Source: Datnioides undecimradiatus
Lineage: Eukaryota; Chordata; Actinopteri; Lobotiformes; Datnioididae
Direction: 5' to 3'
Assembly (NCBI GenBank): GCA_008933995.1
Contig: WARS01000110.1
Location: forward strand, 1,984,001-2,048,000
DNA length: 64,000 nt
Shown here: piece by piece, positions 11,001 through 24,703 of the stretch
How the letters are laid out: each line of letters starts with the position of its first letter
How positions within the stretch are numbered: the stretch's first letter is position 1
Translations under genes and position numbers: made by a program
The notes under the pieces: model-generated
Database searches by the model: none
Seen by the model: the letters and a program-made list of their open reading frames with translations, nothing else
Told to the model about the DNA's origin: nothing

Positions 11001-14000
11001 TAACGACTTTTGGGCTGTGGTTCAAAGACTCCTCTTGATCTTGAAAACAGCAAGTTAGAAAAAGAAATCTTACCTCAAGACTTGAATTAGTTGCTGTTCT
11101 AGAACTACAAGGCCAGAGTTAGCAATTGTCCCAGGATAAGGTGAATATAAGTTATGTGCTCATCAGGAAAAAATTTAACCTGTCTCAAATCTACAGTTGA
11201 GAATGATAGACATAGCCTCGGGGTGAGGTGCAACTCTAGCCCATTAGCCTTTAGTTGGGATACACAGCATTCACTGCACTGTGTTTAATTGTGTGTCCAA
11301 ATGTTGTCATCCTTGTGTGTTTCTGTATGTGTACATGTATTCAACTCAACTCAACTCAACTCAACAAACTCAAAACAGCAACTTCTTACAACTAAAAAAA
11401 AAGTGATTTTCAAGGCAAGCCTTTGTCTTCGTGATTAATGTTTGTCTTATCTATAATGCTGACCTTGATTCAGATGTCATAAGTGAAGGAGGGTTGTGAG
11501 CTGTGTAAACAAACCCACCACACAAAAGGAGCCAGATTCCTGCACTACGCTTCCAGGACAATAGCCCACACAAATTGAAAGGACAGCCTATTGTACATAC
11601 AGTGAGGTATTAATTGTGCAGATGGCTGACTTCGATCCGTGACGGCCAGCTCACGATGTTTGTTTTTTCTCACCTGCCCACAATCAGTCTTGAATCGATA
11701 GTGGCACTGTTGTGGAATTTCTCAATCAATTTGCAATGAAAAACCAAGAAATCCGGCAGCCTTGAGGAGCCCGCGCAAGGAGCCAAAATCACATCCATGT
11801 GCTTCAAAAGCCAATAAGCTGTAAACATGAAGAAGTTCTTATTTTGTGTCACTTTAAAGTGCCTCGCACTTCTCGACACACATGCGTCTACTCAGATGCA
11901 GACATTAGAAGCACTTGTTTTCACACACACCTTAAAATGATACAAGTGCTCTCACAGAACAGCCGCGCAAGAAGCCATTTAATTTGGTTAGCTGTTTCCT
12001 GACTGCACTGGAATCCAAAACCACAGCATGATCCTTCTTAGTTTGTAACTCTGTTTAGTCTAACTCGATAATCTAGGAGGCAAAATTGCTTTAATTTAGA
12101 TTAATATAGACCAAGGTAAAATGCTTTAAATGTAGGAAATGATTTTTTAAGGAATACAGTACATTATCTGTTTTACCAAGTTATTTATTAATTTGAAAAA
12201 AAAAATATTGATGTTAATTCAGAAGCATTTTTACAAGGTGGAGTGGCCCTCATTAAAAACAGTAAAAGGTATATCAGGCTAATCCTTGAAGCTGCATTCC
12301 AGCTCTCATCAACACAGTTACCAGAAGCAGCAGGCAGTTGTTTTCAGTAAAACAAAAAAAAAGATTTTTTTTTAATCATTTTCATCCTTCATAGTTTAAG
12401 TCTAGATTTAGTCAGCATCAACTCAAAGTGCATTCCAGTTTTAGCCAGTGAAAAATCATTATATTTAGTTTTTTAGTCAAAATGTTTTCTGTCTTCATAC
12501 TAATTCAGTCATCCTAATACAGGTGAGGAAAACTGGAATGTGAGTGAGTGAGTGAAAAACACATCCTTTCAAAAACAGTAACAGTAAAGACTCCATGTTG
12601 TTTTCCTCACACAGTCACTTTGCAGCGACAAAACCAAAGATAACTGAAAAGATTGTTCAAGGTTTCTAACGTGGATCACTGCAAAGCTCCAACAGGAACG
12701 CAAGACCACACCGTGCATATCATGTATTCTTCAAATGATGATGACCCACTACTAAAATTTTAAACCTGTTTCAACTAGTAGATCGAAACAGTATCACCAC
12801 AATCAAACATGGATTCTTGGCTTGTCAACATCTCATCTATCGCTGAACATCTACCAACATACGGTAGTTTACGACATCGATATTAACACTGGCAGGTAGA
12901 GACCAAAAACTGAGATACATTCACTAGATGATGAAAGACAACTTGAAATGAATGTTTGTTCAAACTAACTAACTGCCGGAGTTTTAAACTTATACTATAT
13001 ATATTCTGATGCTTTTGAATGTCACTTAAATAATCCAAACTGAAATGACCAGGAACTGCCCATAGTCACGGCTGCAACAGGAGAAGAGTAGCAAGAGGCC
13101 TCAGGCAATAGAACTATTGTGACTGGATGGATGGATGGACGCCACACAAATACATGACATACATTTAAAATACATTTTTCTCTGCAACTAATTGCCAATT
13201 TGTTACCATAACAACAAAGAAAACAGCATCACAGGCATTTGATTAATAACAGTAATCTTTCTGGCGTCTTACTATTTAAACTCAGCTCAGCAAGCAGCAT
13301 CTCCTCTTCTGAATGTATGTTTAAGAGGCTTCTGTGATGGAAGATTGCTCTCTCTGCATGTGCCACGTTATTCCAGACACAGTGGGTAACGGGCAGGGTC
13401 ATTAAAACACAGAAGACAAATGAAAAGTGTTATCATGAGTAAAAACTTTTATCAGCACCTGCATCATGTGTTATACGTATAGTCTGTGATTTGTCACAAA
13501 ACCTGAAACTGTCTACAAGGGAAACCTGGAAACCTTTAATTTTGGCCACTGACTACATTCTATTTCAGTGTTTGTATAATTTCCAGTGTCTTTGCAAAAA
13601 GCAACGAATCAGGACCAACCTGATAAATGAATTAATCACTACATTATTCCTTAAATAACTCTGCATTAAGGACAATATAGCAGATAATTGGGAATAAGTA
13701 GAGAAGAGATTAGGAGACAGAGTTGAAGATGCTATATTAATAAATAAAGAGGAAATGATCAGTTAAATATGGGTGTATCGACATACAGACCATAATCTTC
13801 CGATTAACAATCAATTCATTAATAACTTATTATATAATCTTAACTTACGCTATTGTGCCCTCTCAAGTTAAGTGATACATCATGCTGAGTAATTGCTGAG
13901 TTATCCCTTATTACTCCATGATTATCTGTCCATTACTTGCCCTGTCAAAACTCTAGTCTTTATATTAATTACACAGACCCAACAATTCCCACCATGTATG

Positions 14001-14902
14001 TTAGTCTTTCTGTGCTTTTTTGATTTCTACATCTAACGACGCAACTTTCATGCTCTTTTATACTGCAACACTCTCTACCATGTTCCCGTGTAAAATGACA
14101 TGTGACAAGCTTGATGCGGATCCAGCTGAATAACAAATGGCTAAAAAATGTGCTGTGATAATGCACTGGCTGATTGAACACAGACCATGTGATGAAAGCA
14201 GGCTGGTGAGCAATGTTAACATTGGTTTGTTTCACCACAGCCGAGGTGAGGAGAGAGCTGATCTTGGCCCTCAAAGTAGCAGGCAATCTCCATTCCAACC
14301 CCCACCTATAACCTTCTGTTAGCTTCGGGTGATGATCACTGATACAAATGGCTGAGATGAGCTTCCTTAAAAACGTGGTGAAGACTCAAAAGCTGAAAGG
14401 AAGGATCAGTATAACTGCTGTTCCTTTGTAATGAAGGGAAACAGTTTATATTGCTGGAGCCTCTGATCAGAATGCCTCCTTCTGGAGTTTTCTGGGCATG
14501 TCCATCGGCAAGGAGGCCATGGGGCAGACCCAGAACACACTGGAGGGACTACAACCAGGCTACCCCTACTTACGCCTTCAGCCATCACCACCCACAATGA
14601 ATAAGCTGCTGAAAATAGATGGACGGATAGATGGCTCGTGCTACAAAACAAGACAAAAATCAAAAACCATCCAGTTCTGAAGGGACCCTTCAGTTTTATT
14701 ATATTATATATTATTTACATGCAAACTTCGATTTTGGTGCTAGGCTAGAGCAAAAGCCAAATGTTCTCCTCCATCAAGAGCATTCACCATCTCGTCATCT
14801 CGCGTGCCAAGAAGATAACTTGGATAATGGGGTGTGTACGGATCAAAAGTAGAGTCCCCTGGTCAAAAGTTTAGAGGATGATCACTGTCTGCCTCAAGTC
14901 TG
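8085..14902. other. Intergenic desert with microsatellites and candidate regulatory segments
   Basis: No gene is recognised. Simple repeats include GT at about 9451-9467, CA at 9571-9591, (CAACT)n at 11338-11366 and GGAT at 13121-13140. Non-repetitive stretches at about 9150-9390, 11480-11800 and 13790-13990 look more constrained: they have balanced base composition and clustered TGACAG, ATTAAT and CAATCA-type homeodomain cores. Constraint is inferred, not shown. Confidence 0.4.
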
Positions 14903-14950
14903 CATGTCAAAGTGTCCTTGGGAAAGATGCTGAACTCCAAATTGTCCAAA
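14903..14950 (+). mobile_element. tRNA-derived SINE fragment
   Basis: A short piece matching the body of the SINEs at 19831 and 48774: a 'gtgtccttgggaaagatgctgaa' block followed by 'ctccaaattg'. The tRNA-like head and the tail are missing. Confidence 0.5.
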
Positions 14951-17900
14951 AAAGGGGGAGGACCAAAGTTGACACAGTCCTTTAATCTCACGTTTACTCT
15001 CATGTCGAATTCTGCCAACTGCAGCATAAAGCGGCCAAGTTTTAAACCATGCCACCATAAACGCATGAGTGAAATCACAGACTTACAGTGTCAAGAGAGG
15101 CTCATGGGGAGATTCACGGGGAATGTTGCTCTAATGAACACTTCTAACTTCTAATTTCTAATGAAATGAATTATGTTACAGCAACATAATGAAGTTCATT
15201 TTAAAACTACATGTTTATATTAGAGTCGAGGATCGATATTGGTTGGATATATATGCAGGACAACGTGGCATAATCATGACTTAAGTTTCCGCCACTGGGG
15301 CCGAAGCAACAGAGGCTCCCGGGAGAACTGTTTAGTTATACTCACTGTTGACAGCCTGAGCTGCATATGGGAGGGGTTGGGAAATGGAGAGGAAGATGTG
15401 TACTGTGACTCAAGCAGTCGAACACACCATAGCATATTGGTAAACACCGTTAATCACAGGTTAGCAGATGGGAACGTTAATTGCAGAGGAGGAAATAACA
15501 AGACCCAGAGGATGCTTCTATTTATCAACACCCCTACTGTTACTGATAAGGGCCAGACGGGTGATTTGTGTGTGAGAGTGTGTGTTCACACTGAAAAATG
15601 AGGAGTGTCTGGAGGAAAGAGGTGATTTTAATGTTGAATATGAGCTTACCAGCACTTTGCTTTGTTGTTTTTGTGTCCCGGCCCCATCTTAACTTTGCGA
15701 ACAAGACACACACACACAAAGGACCAAAGCTAAAAGCAAAACAATCAAACCAATTCAAAGAACTGAAAGACTGATCGCTTTCAGATATCTGATAATGATC
15801 AATTATTCAAAGTGACACATGGTTTATAAAGAAATTTTCAAATGCTTGTTTCCACCTTGCGGGTCTGTGGTGCTAGAAATACCGGGTATAGTGGAAACTG
15901 CCAGAGAAGTAGTAGCCTTGATTGTTTTGGGTTCTTTAGCAGGTGTTTGCCTGTGCACAGAGCTGTGTAGTCACAAAACTTTACAGGGTTGTAGTTGGGC
16001 TCAAAAAGAATATTGACTTTAAAAATGGTTGCGCTCCAAAAGAAGACGGCTGGAAGTAGGGGAGTAGAAGATGAGAAATGGGACGTTGAATAACCAAACA
16101 GACTACAACCCACCTACAATTATTGCAGGATTCTATACTCTGAAATTTTCTGATGTCGTCTGTTGCAATACATTTTTGCATTGTTTTGCACATGATAGAT
16201 AATACAATATCATAATACAGCTAGGCCTTTCGCTGCGGGGAAAGGTGTGCAGAGGGAATTCGAAATGCATCGTGAGATAATGCAAAATTATTTCCGAAAA
16301 ATCATTCCCACCACGATCCTTCGGGGGCTCTGTTCTCTTCTGATTATTGCGTATGGGGAAAAAAAAAGTTTCTTTGGTTCAGTGTATTCCTGGAGGCTTA
16401 GGCCTAATGGATGTATTAAAAGAGCTGGATATGTTGTGACAGGGTACACCTTGTGTCCATTTTCCCCCCATGGCCATCCGCAGAAGAGCAGAGTATATTC
16501 CAGATGCTGCAGACTGCCATTATAAAAGACGCCAGGTTCCACACTACATATTACACGTATCCCCTGTGAGAACCTAATGTTTTTATGCCTTATTATACAT
16601 TGTACTTTGAGACAAGTGGGATACTAATGTGACATATTTGCTTAACTGGTCATTCAGAGTGGCTCTAACTGCTGACTGACAATAACTACTGAGTTTCCTT
16701 TTTTTTCCAATTTGAAGCCATATTGTAAATGCTTACTGATCATTTTCTATGATTAGAAGCCCAGAAAGCCCTGCAGCTAAAACTAAGCCAGATTAGATAA
16801 GTCTTATCATTTCTGTGAGGTTGGTCTCTGTGACACAGTGCCCTTTATATCACTTAAAACAGTTTAGTACATATCTTCATATCTTACTATGCTGTGTGAG
16901 ATAATAAAAATTTACTTATTACTTGAATGGTTTTTCTTACGTGATTACAAGGTAGGTTTACTTTATCGAGTAGGCTAATGATTTTCTGTCTATTTAAAAA
17001 ATGGTTTATCTCCACTTTCACTGTCAGGACACAAAATGGTCCATGTATTATAAACAGTGATAAAATGCAACCGAGTGAGCGCGATATCGGCTTTTCTTTC
17101 GCTCAGATGTGTTGATATTGTCCCCATACAAACAACCTGCATGTGGCTTTCACGGCATCTAAATCAATCAGCATGGCTTTATGCATCCAATAGCTGCCTA
17201 ATTGATGCACTAATCCAGTCACTAAGTACTGCAGCGCCGTGGAGTCTGCCCAAAGCAAACACGACGCACAAGTCTCATTGAGCAGCTTCTCAAACAAGAG
17301 AGTGGAGCAGGACTGACAGAACATCTATGAACTATAGATCAAGGAAGAGAAGTGCACACTCTTGAGTTGCAGATCTTTGGCCTGTAACAGAGCAGCTTTC
17401 TTATCGAACAAGAAGGAAATGAGCTTGCGATGCATATTATTTGTCTCTCCCACTTTTGTCTAATATTATTTTACAAGTGTGACTGTAAGGTATGCATTAA
17501 GTTTGCTGACATCAACTTAACCAATACTGAGATCATGGAATTTGGGGGTTTAGTAGAGGAGTTGACATTCTGCAGTTAAAAATGTACACCTCATCTCATT
17601 TAAAATTAAAATAGATTGATGAGTAGAACCTGACTTATTTTCACTTCACAGTGCGCATCAATTAATATTCACTGTATGTTCTACATATGCACTTAACTGT
17701 TTTATTTCCATTATGCAATGCAGAAATGCTTGTAGTTATATTGGTGTTACAAAATCATATATATTTAACTAAACTATATTGTTGGACAATCCAGAGAAAA
17801 TGTCCATTTTCATTCCAGCTCAAAAAAATCACTACACAGACCGTAGTATTAGTAATGTAAGCGTCAAAAATATATAGATATGAATATATCTCTATCTATC

Positions 17901-19821
17901 CATCTATGTATGCATCTATACCAGTCTCGCTCTCTGTCTGTATATATATTTATACACATACATACAAACACAGGTGGAAAAATGGGGAATATTAAGAAAA
18001 GAACATAAGGCAGAGGTGACTGTGGTCAATGCTGTATCATTGGCATTAAACTGAGAGACTCAAAGACTCAAACAGAGCTGGAAAAGAACTATAATTAACA
18101 AGTTAGCTAATGGGAAGTTAACAGGAAGCTCAACATGTTGCCAAAGACAGGAGGATGCAGGATCATACCACAACCAAATTAACGGTCGAGGACCTCTACG
18201 TGCTGAGCCACAACCGCTGCGCTGCCATACCGAGCAGTGAAGAACCACCAGAAAGACAAGAGACAAATAAATAAGGAATGTTTTTTCGAATTTTCCAATC
18301 TCAACAAGTTTTAATTTAATTCCTAATTTAGATTACATAAAGAGTTGGTTCAAACCATGGATGAATAATATATTTTCTCTCTTACTTGTAGAGGAATAAA
18401 ACTATGATGAAAGATTTCATTTGCGGAGGTTCCTAAACGCAGCGGAGGAAAATAGGAAATCTGTTTGTGGTGCAAAGACAACTGAAAAATTACACTTAAA
18501 ATGTAATGTTGTTTCCAGAAACAATGTCTTCTGTCTTTCACTGTCTGTTTTCAGGAAATCCACAGACCTTACTGTCAAGAGATCGTCGAAACTGCGTGTT
18601 AAACTTTGTTTTCATCCTTGGGCTGATGTTGAACTTAATGACCTCTTGCCTATAACTGCTTGCCCAGTGTTTCTCGGAACAGGTGAGGTGAAGTGCTGAG
18701 CTGTAAATGGATGAGGAAAAGATTGTCATTAAAGGTGCTACTCAAGAATGATTCAATTTTACCACAGGTCCTTTCAGCATGCTGCGGAGACAGTGGAGAG
18801 AGAGGGTGAAGGAAGGGGACGGAGGGATAGTTGAAGGCAGGAGGAGATAGGAATCGATCGTGGAAGTGTGTTCCTCCCCACCAACACTGAGGTTAAAGGA
18901 GAAGCCTGCGCAGAAGAATGTCCTACTGAGTAATTACAAGAGCACCTCTCTTAACACACACAAGTGACCCGGCTTTCATGCCTACCCGTGTTAATAATCA
19001 GTGCTCATAATGAACAGAATCCATAGGTCTGCTGGGTTAAGGTCCTCAACAACCTTGCTCCAAGCAACAACAGCTAAGGAACAGCATGAAGAGATGCTGT
19101 GGTTTCTGTTTTTAGAGCTGTGCTACGCTACTGCCCCCCTGTGGACACAATGTGCACCAACAATCTCTGGTGCACGTTCCAAAGGTTTCACTGTTACAGG
19201 ACACTAAAGCCTCTGTAACAGACATTCAGTATTTTTGTTTTGCTTTGTTTTTGGCCCTGATCAAGTCCATTTGGCTAAATCTCCTTTCTTTTTGGCCGGC
19301 AAGGATGATTTGCACTTGGAGCACACTGAAGAGACTTCTAGACTGTAAGTCACCTGTCAATTGACCACAGGGTTGCAAAAGTCTTTAATACCACACATGC
19401 TGCAGCAGACAAGTGATAATATGTATTTTGTGACATTCGCAAGAGCATTTATGCTTACAGTGTATTCCATAGGGTGTTTTTTTGTCACAGATGTTTAAGA
19501 GTTTGTGAGCAAATCGCACAAGCTTTGGCTCATCCGCGTTTCATCTGCGGGTGTGGTTCTCAACAGTGAACACATTTTATTGCTCTTATGTGTCAATATT
19601 TGTCCTCTGAAGTCGCTTTTTTTTCCTTCTCACATTCAGTTCCTTTCTAATATTTCTTATATATTCCTTCCTTACTTGTTTTTACTTTCTTGTCGGTAGG
19701 TGGTGTGTTTTTCATCCTTAATACACTTTGGCATCCAGGCTAGTTTGAGTTCTCGTGTGATTTTCAAAAAAAAAAAAAAAAAAAAAAAAAAAAGATTCAC
19801 CTACCGTGTTTCCAAAATACA
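14951..19821. other. Intergenic, candidate regulatory segment at 17040-17290
   Basis: No gene is recognised. The 17040-17290 stretch is non-repetitive and carries PBX/HOX-like ATCAATCA and TTTATGC cores, so it may be a conserved non-coding element (inference). 17870-17960 is ATCT/TATA low-complexity sequence. A poly-A run lies at about 19767-19793. Confidence 0.4.
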
Positions 19822-19830
19822 TAAAAAGTA

Positions 19831-20089
19831 AATGGACTCTACTTATATAGCACATTTCTAGTCTTTTTGCCACTCAAAGTGCTTTACACTACAAAACAGC
19901 ATTCACCCATTCCCATGAAAGGAAACAAACCCATTCACACACACACTGGTGATGCAGCATGGAGAGCAATTTGGGGTTCAGTGTCTTGCCCGAGGACACA
20001 TCGGAATGCAGCCAAGAGGAGCTTGGGATTGAACCACCAAGCTTGTGATTGGTGGACAACCCGCTTTACCTTTGAGCCATAGCCGCCCC
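19831..20089 (-). mobile_element. Full-length tRNA-derived SINE with target-site duplication
   Basis: Read on the minus strand, the head carries an A-box-like TGGCTCAAAGG and a B-box-like GGTTCAATCCC, followed by the 'cctcgggcaagacactgaac' body block and a 3' part containing 'gctatataagtagagtcc'. This is a SINE architecture common in teleosts. A 9-bp direct repeat TAAAAAGTA flanks it exactly (19822-19830 and 20090-20098). That is a perfect target-site duplication, so the insertion is complete and fairly young. Confidence 0.85.
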
Positions 20090-20098
20090 TAAAAAGTA

Positions 20099-21642
20099 CA
20101 GTCCCCATACATTATATCTAGAAATCATTATAATTTGGTTTTTCAGTATTTGCTATGCCATCAACCCCAAATCAAAAGCTTTACAAGATAGTTATTTGAC
20201 TAAAGAGAGTGAGACTAAACAGCTGCTTTTCTCTTTTCCAGATTATTAGTATTGAATGTCATCTCAGCACTGCTGCTTCCATGTTTCCCCAAAATGTTAT
20301 TTTGTTCTTAGTCATTTTGTGTTTGCTCGACACCCTCTTTCTCCTTTCACCTTCTTTCTCCAGGTAATTCTGCCTCCAGAGCTGTAGAGTCTGGATCTGT
20401 GAGTATTACTTCTACTGCTACAACTGCACTCGAAACACCCTCTGATGTCTGTAACAAACAACTGTTGCCGATCACCGCTCCCCGTGCTCCTGCCACGCTG
20501 GGGTCCCTCTGTGGAAGTCCTGTTGTGTCCCCTCATAAAGCACCATCTGCGTTGTTAACTGGATGTCCTCTGGACCTTACTGTGTTAAAGCTGCACCACT
20601 TCAGCTTGGATTTCATTTCATTTCGTTGTCAAATTCAGTGAGCATGGCAGGCAGGCGGGGAGTGACGATTGTGTTGCAGCCAACACGCCCTGTGCTATGC
20701 AGATGAATTATTTAAATTGCAGATATCAGTTGCTCAGTCTGTATGCTTTGAGCTACAGCAAATTAAATCATTGTGTAGTTGTGGAAGATACGTTGAAGAT
20801 GTGTACTTCCTATTTCTATCCATTACCAGATATTACTTGGTTTCCTTTTAATTAGAAAATCATGGTTGTTCCAGATCGTGCAGAAGTAGTATTTGTGAGT
20901 ATGTTTCCCGCCTCTTGCCAGATGCCACTGTAACAAGATAATGTATATTATTTACTTAGTTTTAATGTTGTGGCCGACCAGTGTACGTATTATTTTAATG
21001 TTTGGAAACAGAACCGTCACATCTGCCATGGTAGGTGTTTAATTACCAACTTAGTTGCTGTTACACATTTAAAATAAATAAATACATAAAAGCTAAACAT
21101 ACTTAATATTAATGGAGCTTATTTCTGCTGACATTTCAAAATTATAAAATTCCAGAAAAAAAGCAGATAATTTCACTGGATTAGTAAAAAAAAAAAAAAA
21201 AAAATAATAATCCATGTTGAGATTTTGTGTTGATTTCAACAAGAGTACACTGCCATCTTTGACCAAACTGGCGGCCTGGCCTTTGAAGGAATAAACGTCC
21301 ACAGTGTCCAGAATAGTCCAAAATCACATTAGCTGTGTTCTATCATCAAGTAGTAGTAAAAGACCTCAAATGTATATATATAAAGGATTCAATGATGAGA
21401 TTAGAACGTAATTACACAGGCTCTATAATGACTCCATGCCATATGTAATATCAAGCCTGTTTGCTTTCTCCTTACTTGGCGTAACATTTGTACCTGCTGC
21501 ATATTGTCATATAAACCACCCTGCACTATTACCAAGTTAAACTAGCATCATTCTGATTTGTATCTGATGTCTGGCCTAACAAGAAAACAGCTGATGTCAT
21601 CTCTTTATGGAAAACTGCCCGGCATCAGCACAAGTGTTTAAG
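20099..21642. other. Intergenic, no recognisable gene
   Basis: Ordinary AT-rich DNA with a poly-A tract near 21187-21205. No exon-like structure was found before the putative polyadenylation signal of dhrs13 copy 1. Confidence 0.5.
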
Positions 21643-21648
21643 TTTATT
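21643..21648 (-). terminator. Putative poly(A) signal of dhrs13 copy 1
   Basis: AATAAA on the minus strand, about 160 nt past the stop codon of dhrs13 copy 1. It is the nearest canonical hexamer downstream. Confidence 0.5.
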
Positions 21649-21806
21649 GGACTTTGCTCCGTCATTAGTTCAAAGTTCCGCTACTCAAGTGCGAGACAAT
21701 AAGAAACAGGCCCATGAAGAAAAAGATACTGGAGACCCACCGAGCCCTCAGATAAGGCACAGAGCGTTCATACAGTCCATGAAGTTTCTAATTAGGATTC
21801 AGTCTT

Positions 21807-24703
21807 TCATGATAGGCCAGCTAACCTCTCACTCACTTCCCACAGCTTTTTTGCCAAGGCATCGTCTCGTCCTTTGGCTCCCACTTGTTGCAATGCACAG
21901 TTCGAGAAGTAGCGTCCGCTGAGAGGTTCGATGCCTTCCTGCAGGGCGCAATGCAGGGTGGTCTGGGATCCTCCGTCAGGGTCCAGGAAGAAGAGTTTGG
22001 CAAAGGGTCTCAAGAGGAGCTGCTGCCACAGGCTCATGCTGCGACAAAGTTCTGTGTAGACAACTCCTGGGAAAAAGAAACGATCCACACGTGTCAATGT
22101 GCACAGACACAGCTCATTTTAAAGGTGGTCTGGTCTTGTAAGTTGTACTGTTCTGACATAATAGCTGGTGGAAGCCATAATGGAAGCCCATAACACCTCA
22201 CAAGTGTGACCAATTACTGATGTCATTTCACCACAGCAACAGATTGAGAAAAAACAACAAGTAACAGTCTACTGAGTTTACATTAATCAGACATTAATCT
22301 CCAAGACTGCTTCCTGGTTTTAGGACTCAAAGCTAACTGTAACAAAGTAATATGTTTGTAGTTCATGTAGGTCTGTCATTTGGTATTAATAATAACAACT
22401 CAGAGTCAGATATTGTCTGATGCTTTTGCATTGCAGATAGTGAACTGTGAAGTCAAAATGCTAAGAAATAGCAAAAGGTCTTCTGTCTAATTGGCATCCC
22501 ACACAGTGAACCATTGCTCTTAATGTGTTTCGTGTATGCAGTGTAAACTTTGGAATTCAAGTTTTTTGTCTTGCGGTTGGATATTGATGTTACGATCACA
22601 GAATGCAACACAAAATGGAAATGTAGAAAGAAAGAAGGTAGAAGACCTTACGGACAACAGTCCAGGAAGCAATGAAATGTAGCTGCTTTCAGACATGCAG
22701 TCAGTAACAGAGATCTACGTCTGCACAACAAAAAGCCATCATTTTAAAAGATGCAATGCTACTGTTCCATGTCTGAAAGATATGATAGTAGTTACATGTT
22801 TAAACCAACTTTCTGTAAGGCTTTCCACTCTGAATTGAGCAGGTATGTTCTAAAATTGCAAGATGACTGACATTTGTCAAGCATTTTCACTTAAAAAAAA
22901 ATCTGAAAATGGTTTAATCGGGTGTGGTCAGAGCTGTAACAGACTTGAAATTGCCAGATGAAATGAAAATGCCTTTTAAGTTGGGTGTTGACCTCCAAAA
23001 TAGCTTCCAGAGCGTAGGTTATATCACACAGAATACCGACAAGAAAAGGTACAGTAAGTACTGACCTGGGTGGAGGCTGTAGCAGGTGACACTTGTGCCC
23101 TCCAGCCTGTTGGCCAGCTCCCTGGTGAAGAGTACATTACACAGCTTGCTGTTGCAATAGGCTTGAAAACTGTGCCAGGTAGACTGACCAGACACTAAAT
23201 CCTTTTTGGAAGCCAGCAGAGGGAAGTCAATGTTGCCAAAGCAGTGCAGAAGTGCAGCCACGGTGACCACCCGACTGGGACCGCACTGCTGCAGCTGTTC
23301 CAGGAGAAGGTTCGTGAGCAGGAAGTGACCCAGGTGGTTTACCCCAAAAGCCATGCCGAAACCATCCTCAGTGTGCCCTGGGCTCATTACACCTGAAACA
23401 CAAAGTGGTTTAATCAGTGAGTGTATTTCCACTTTACAGCACTGTAACAGGGACGTCAAAAGTAAAAGGATTTTATTTCTTTTTTCTTGTCGCATTATTA
23501 AAAGTAATCTTCCGGGTGTTTTAACATTCCCACCTGCATTGTTGATGAGGATGTCCAGTCTGGGTTCGGTCTTCAGGAAGTTTTCAGCAAAGCTTCGAAC
23601 AGACTTGAAACTCGCCAGATCCAACTGCATGAACACGACCTGATTGTTTCCACTCTCCTGAGGCACATCCATATGTGCTATTCATTTTGTGCATTTGGTG
23701 AAAAAACACTTCAACTTTTGAAAATTCTGTTTCCTGCAGTCTGGGAGGTCTTGACGGTGCAAGTACAATGCAAATAAACAGAACCATCTCGGAAAGGCCT
23801 TGTTTAAGTGTGACACCGTACTTGAATCAAAAATACTTAAATCAAATCTATGATCATTCTGGAGGATGTCTGTGCTGTATTTGGTTATCGAAGTTATTAT
23901 TTTGTCTAGTCAAATTATTTTACTGAAGGTAGGCCAGGACAATGCATTATAGTGAAAAGTTTTAGATCACTTGGTTTCTCCACTCTAGGAATTCTCAGTG
24001 CTCTCCGTGGATTACGGCACAATGTAGGTTTTTTGCTATCTGTACTCACTCTGCGGATGTCAAAAGCTGCAGCCTCAGCTTTCTCCTTGTTGCGGCATGC
24101 CAGGATCACCCTGGCTCCTCTCTTTGCCAGATCCAGAGCCGTAGCCTTGCCAATGCCAGTGTTGCTTCCTGTGCAGGAAAGTATATTTAACTCCACACAA
24201 TATTTATGATGATGCCCTGTTGCATTTGTATTGAAATTTTATTTTATTCAGGATCTGAGATGCATCTCATGTCCAGTGAAACACGCATATAGTGCCAATG
24301 ACTGAGAAGTGGCTTGCTGTAAATTATACAAAGATTCAGACCCGGTGCATGACGGGAACGCCGTAATTTGAACTCACAACTTTTGCATTAACAATAACTG
24401 CCTTAAAATATATTGAATTTCCAGTTTGTAATTTTGTAAGCTGATGGCCGGGGATTTAGTACAACTCAATGAACAACATCTGAAGAAGCGTTTCAGAAAA
24501 CAGCGCGGCTCCGACTGTTTACATGACAGTATACATGAAGCTAACATGTTATCGGCGAACAGCTAAAGCTTGGTACCTGTAATAATGGCCGTCTTCCCCT
24601 TTAGCTTCACTGAACTTGAGCAGGTCGCTCCTCTGAACACACCGTAGTACACTATGATATAAAGAGAAACTGCTCCCGCAATGAAGTAGAGCAACGCCGA
24701 CAT
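21807..24703 (-). CDS. dhrs13: DHRS13-like short-chain dehydrogenase, copy 1 (catalytic Ser lost)
   Basis: Five coding exons with consensus splice sites: 24703-24577, 24168-24050, 23657-23534, 23392-23066 and 22066-21807 (127, 119, 124, 327 and 260 nt; 318 aa). Residues 5-22 form a hydrophobic N-terminal anchor. The Rossmann cofactor motif TGSNTGIG is at 42-49, and ACRNKEK with its early arginine suggests NADP(H). NNAG is at 121-124, Asn142 lies in GVNHLGH, and Tyr202-xxx-Lys206 is the YxxxK motif. The C-terminal [18 protein letters not shown] block is diagnostic of DHRS13 as I remember it. The family is related to the retinol dehydrogenases RDH11-14 and is membrane-bound; the DHRS13 substrate is not firmly established. 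The oddity is that the catalytic serine position (170) is alanine (VAALLH, where copy 2 has VSSAAH), so normal oxidoreductase activity is doubtful although the frame is intact. The start was chosen because exon 1 matches copy 2 exactly in length and phase. Confidence 0.9.
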
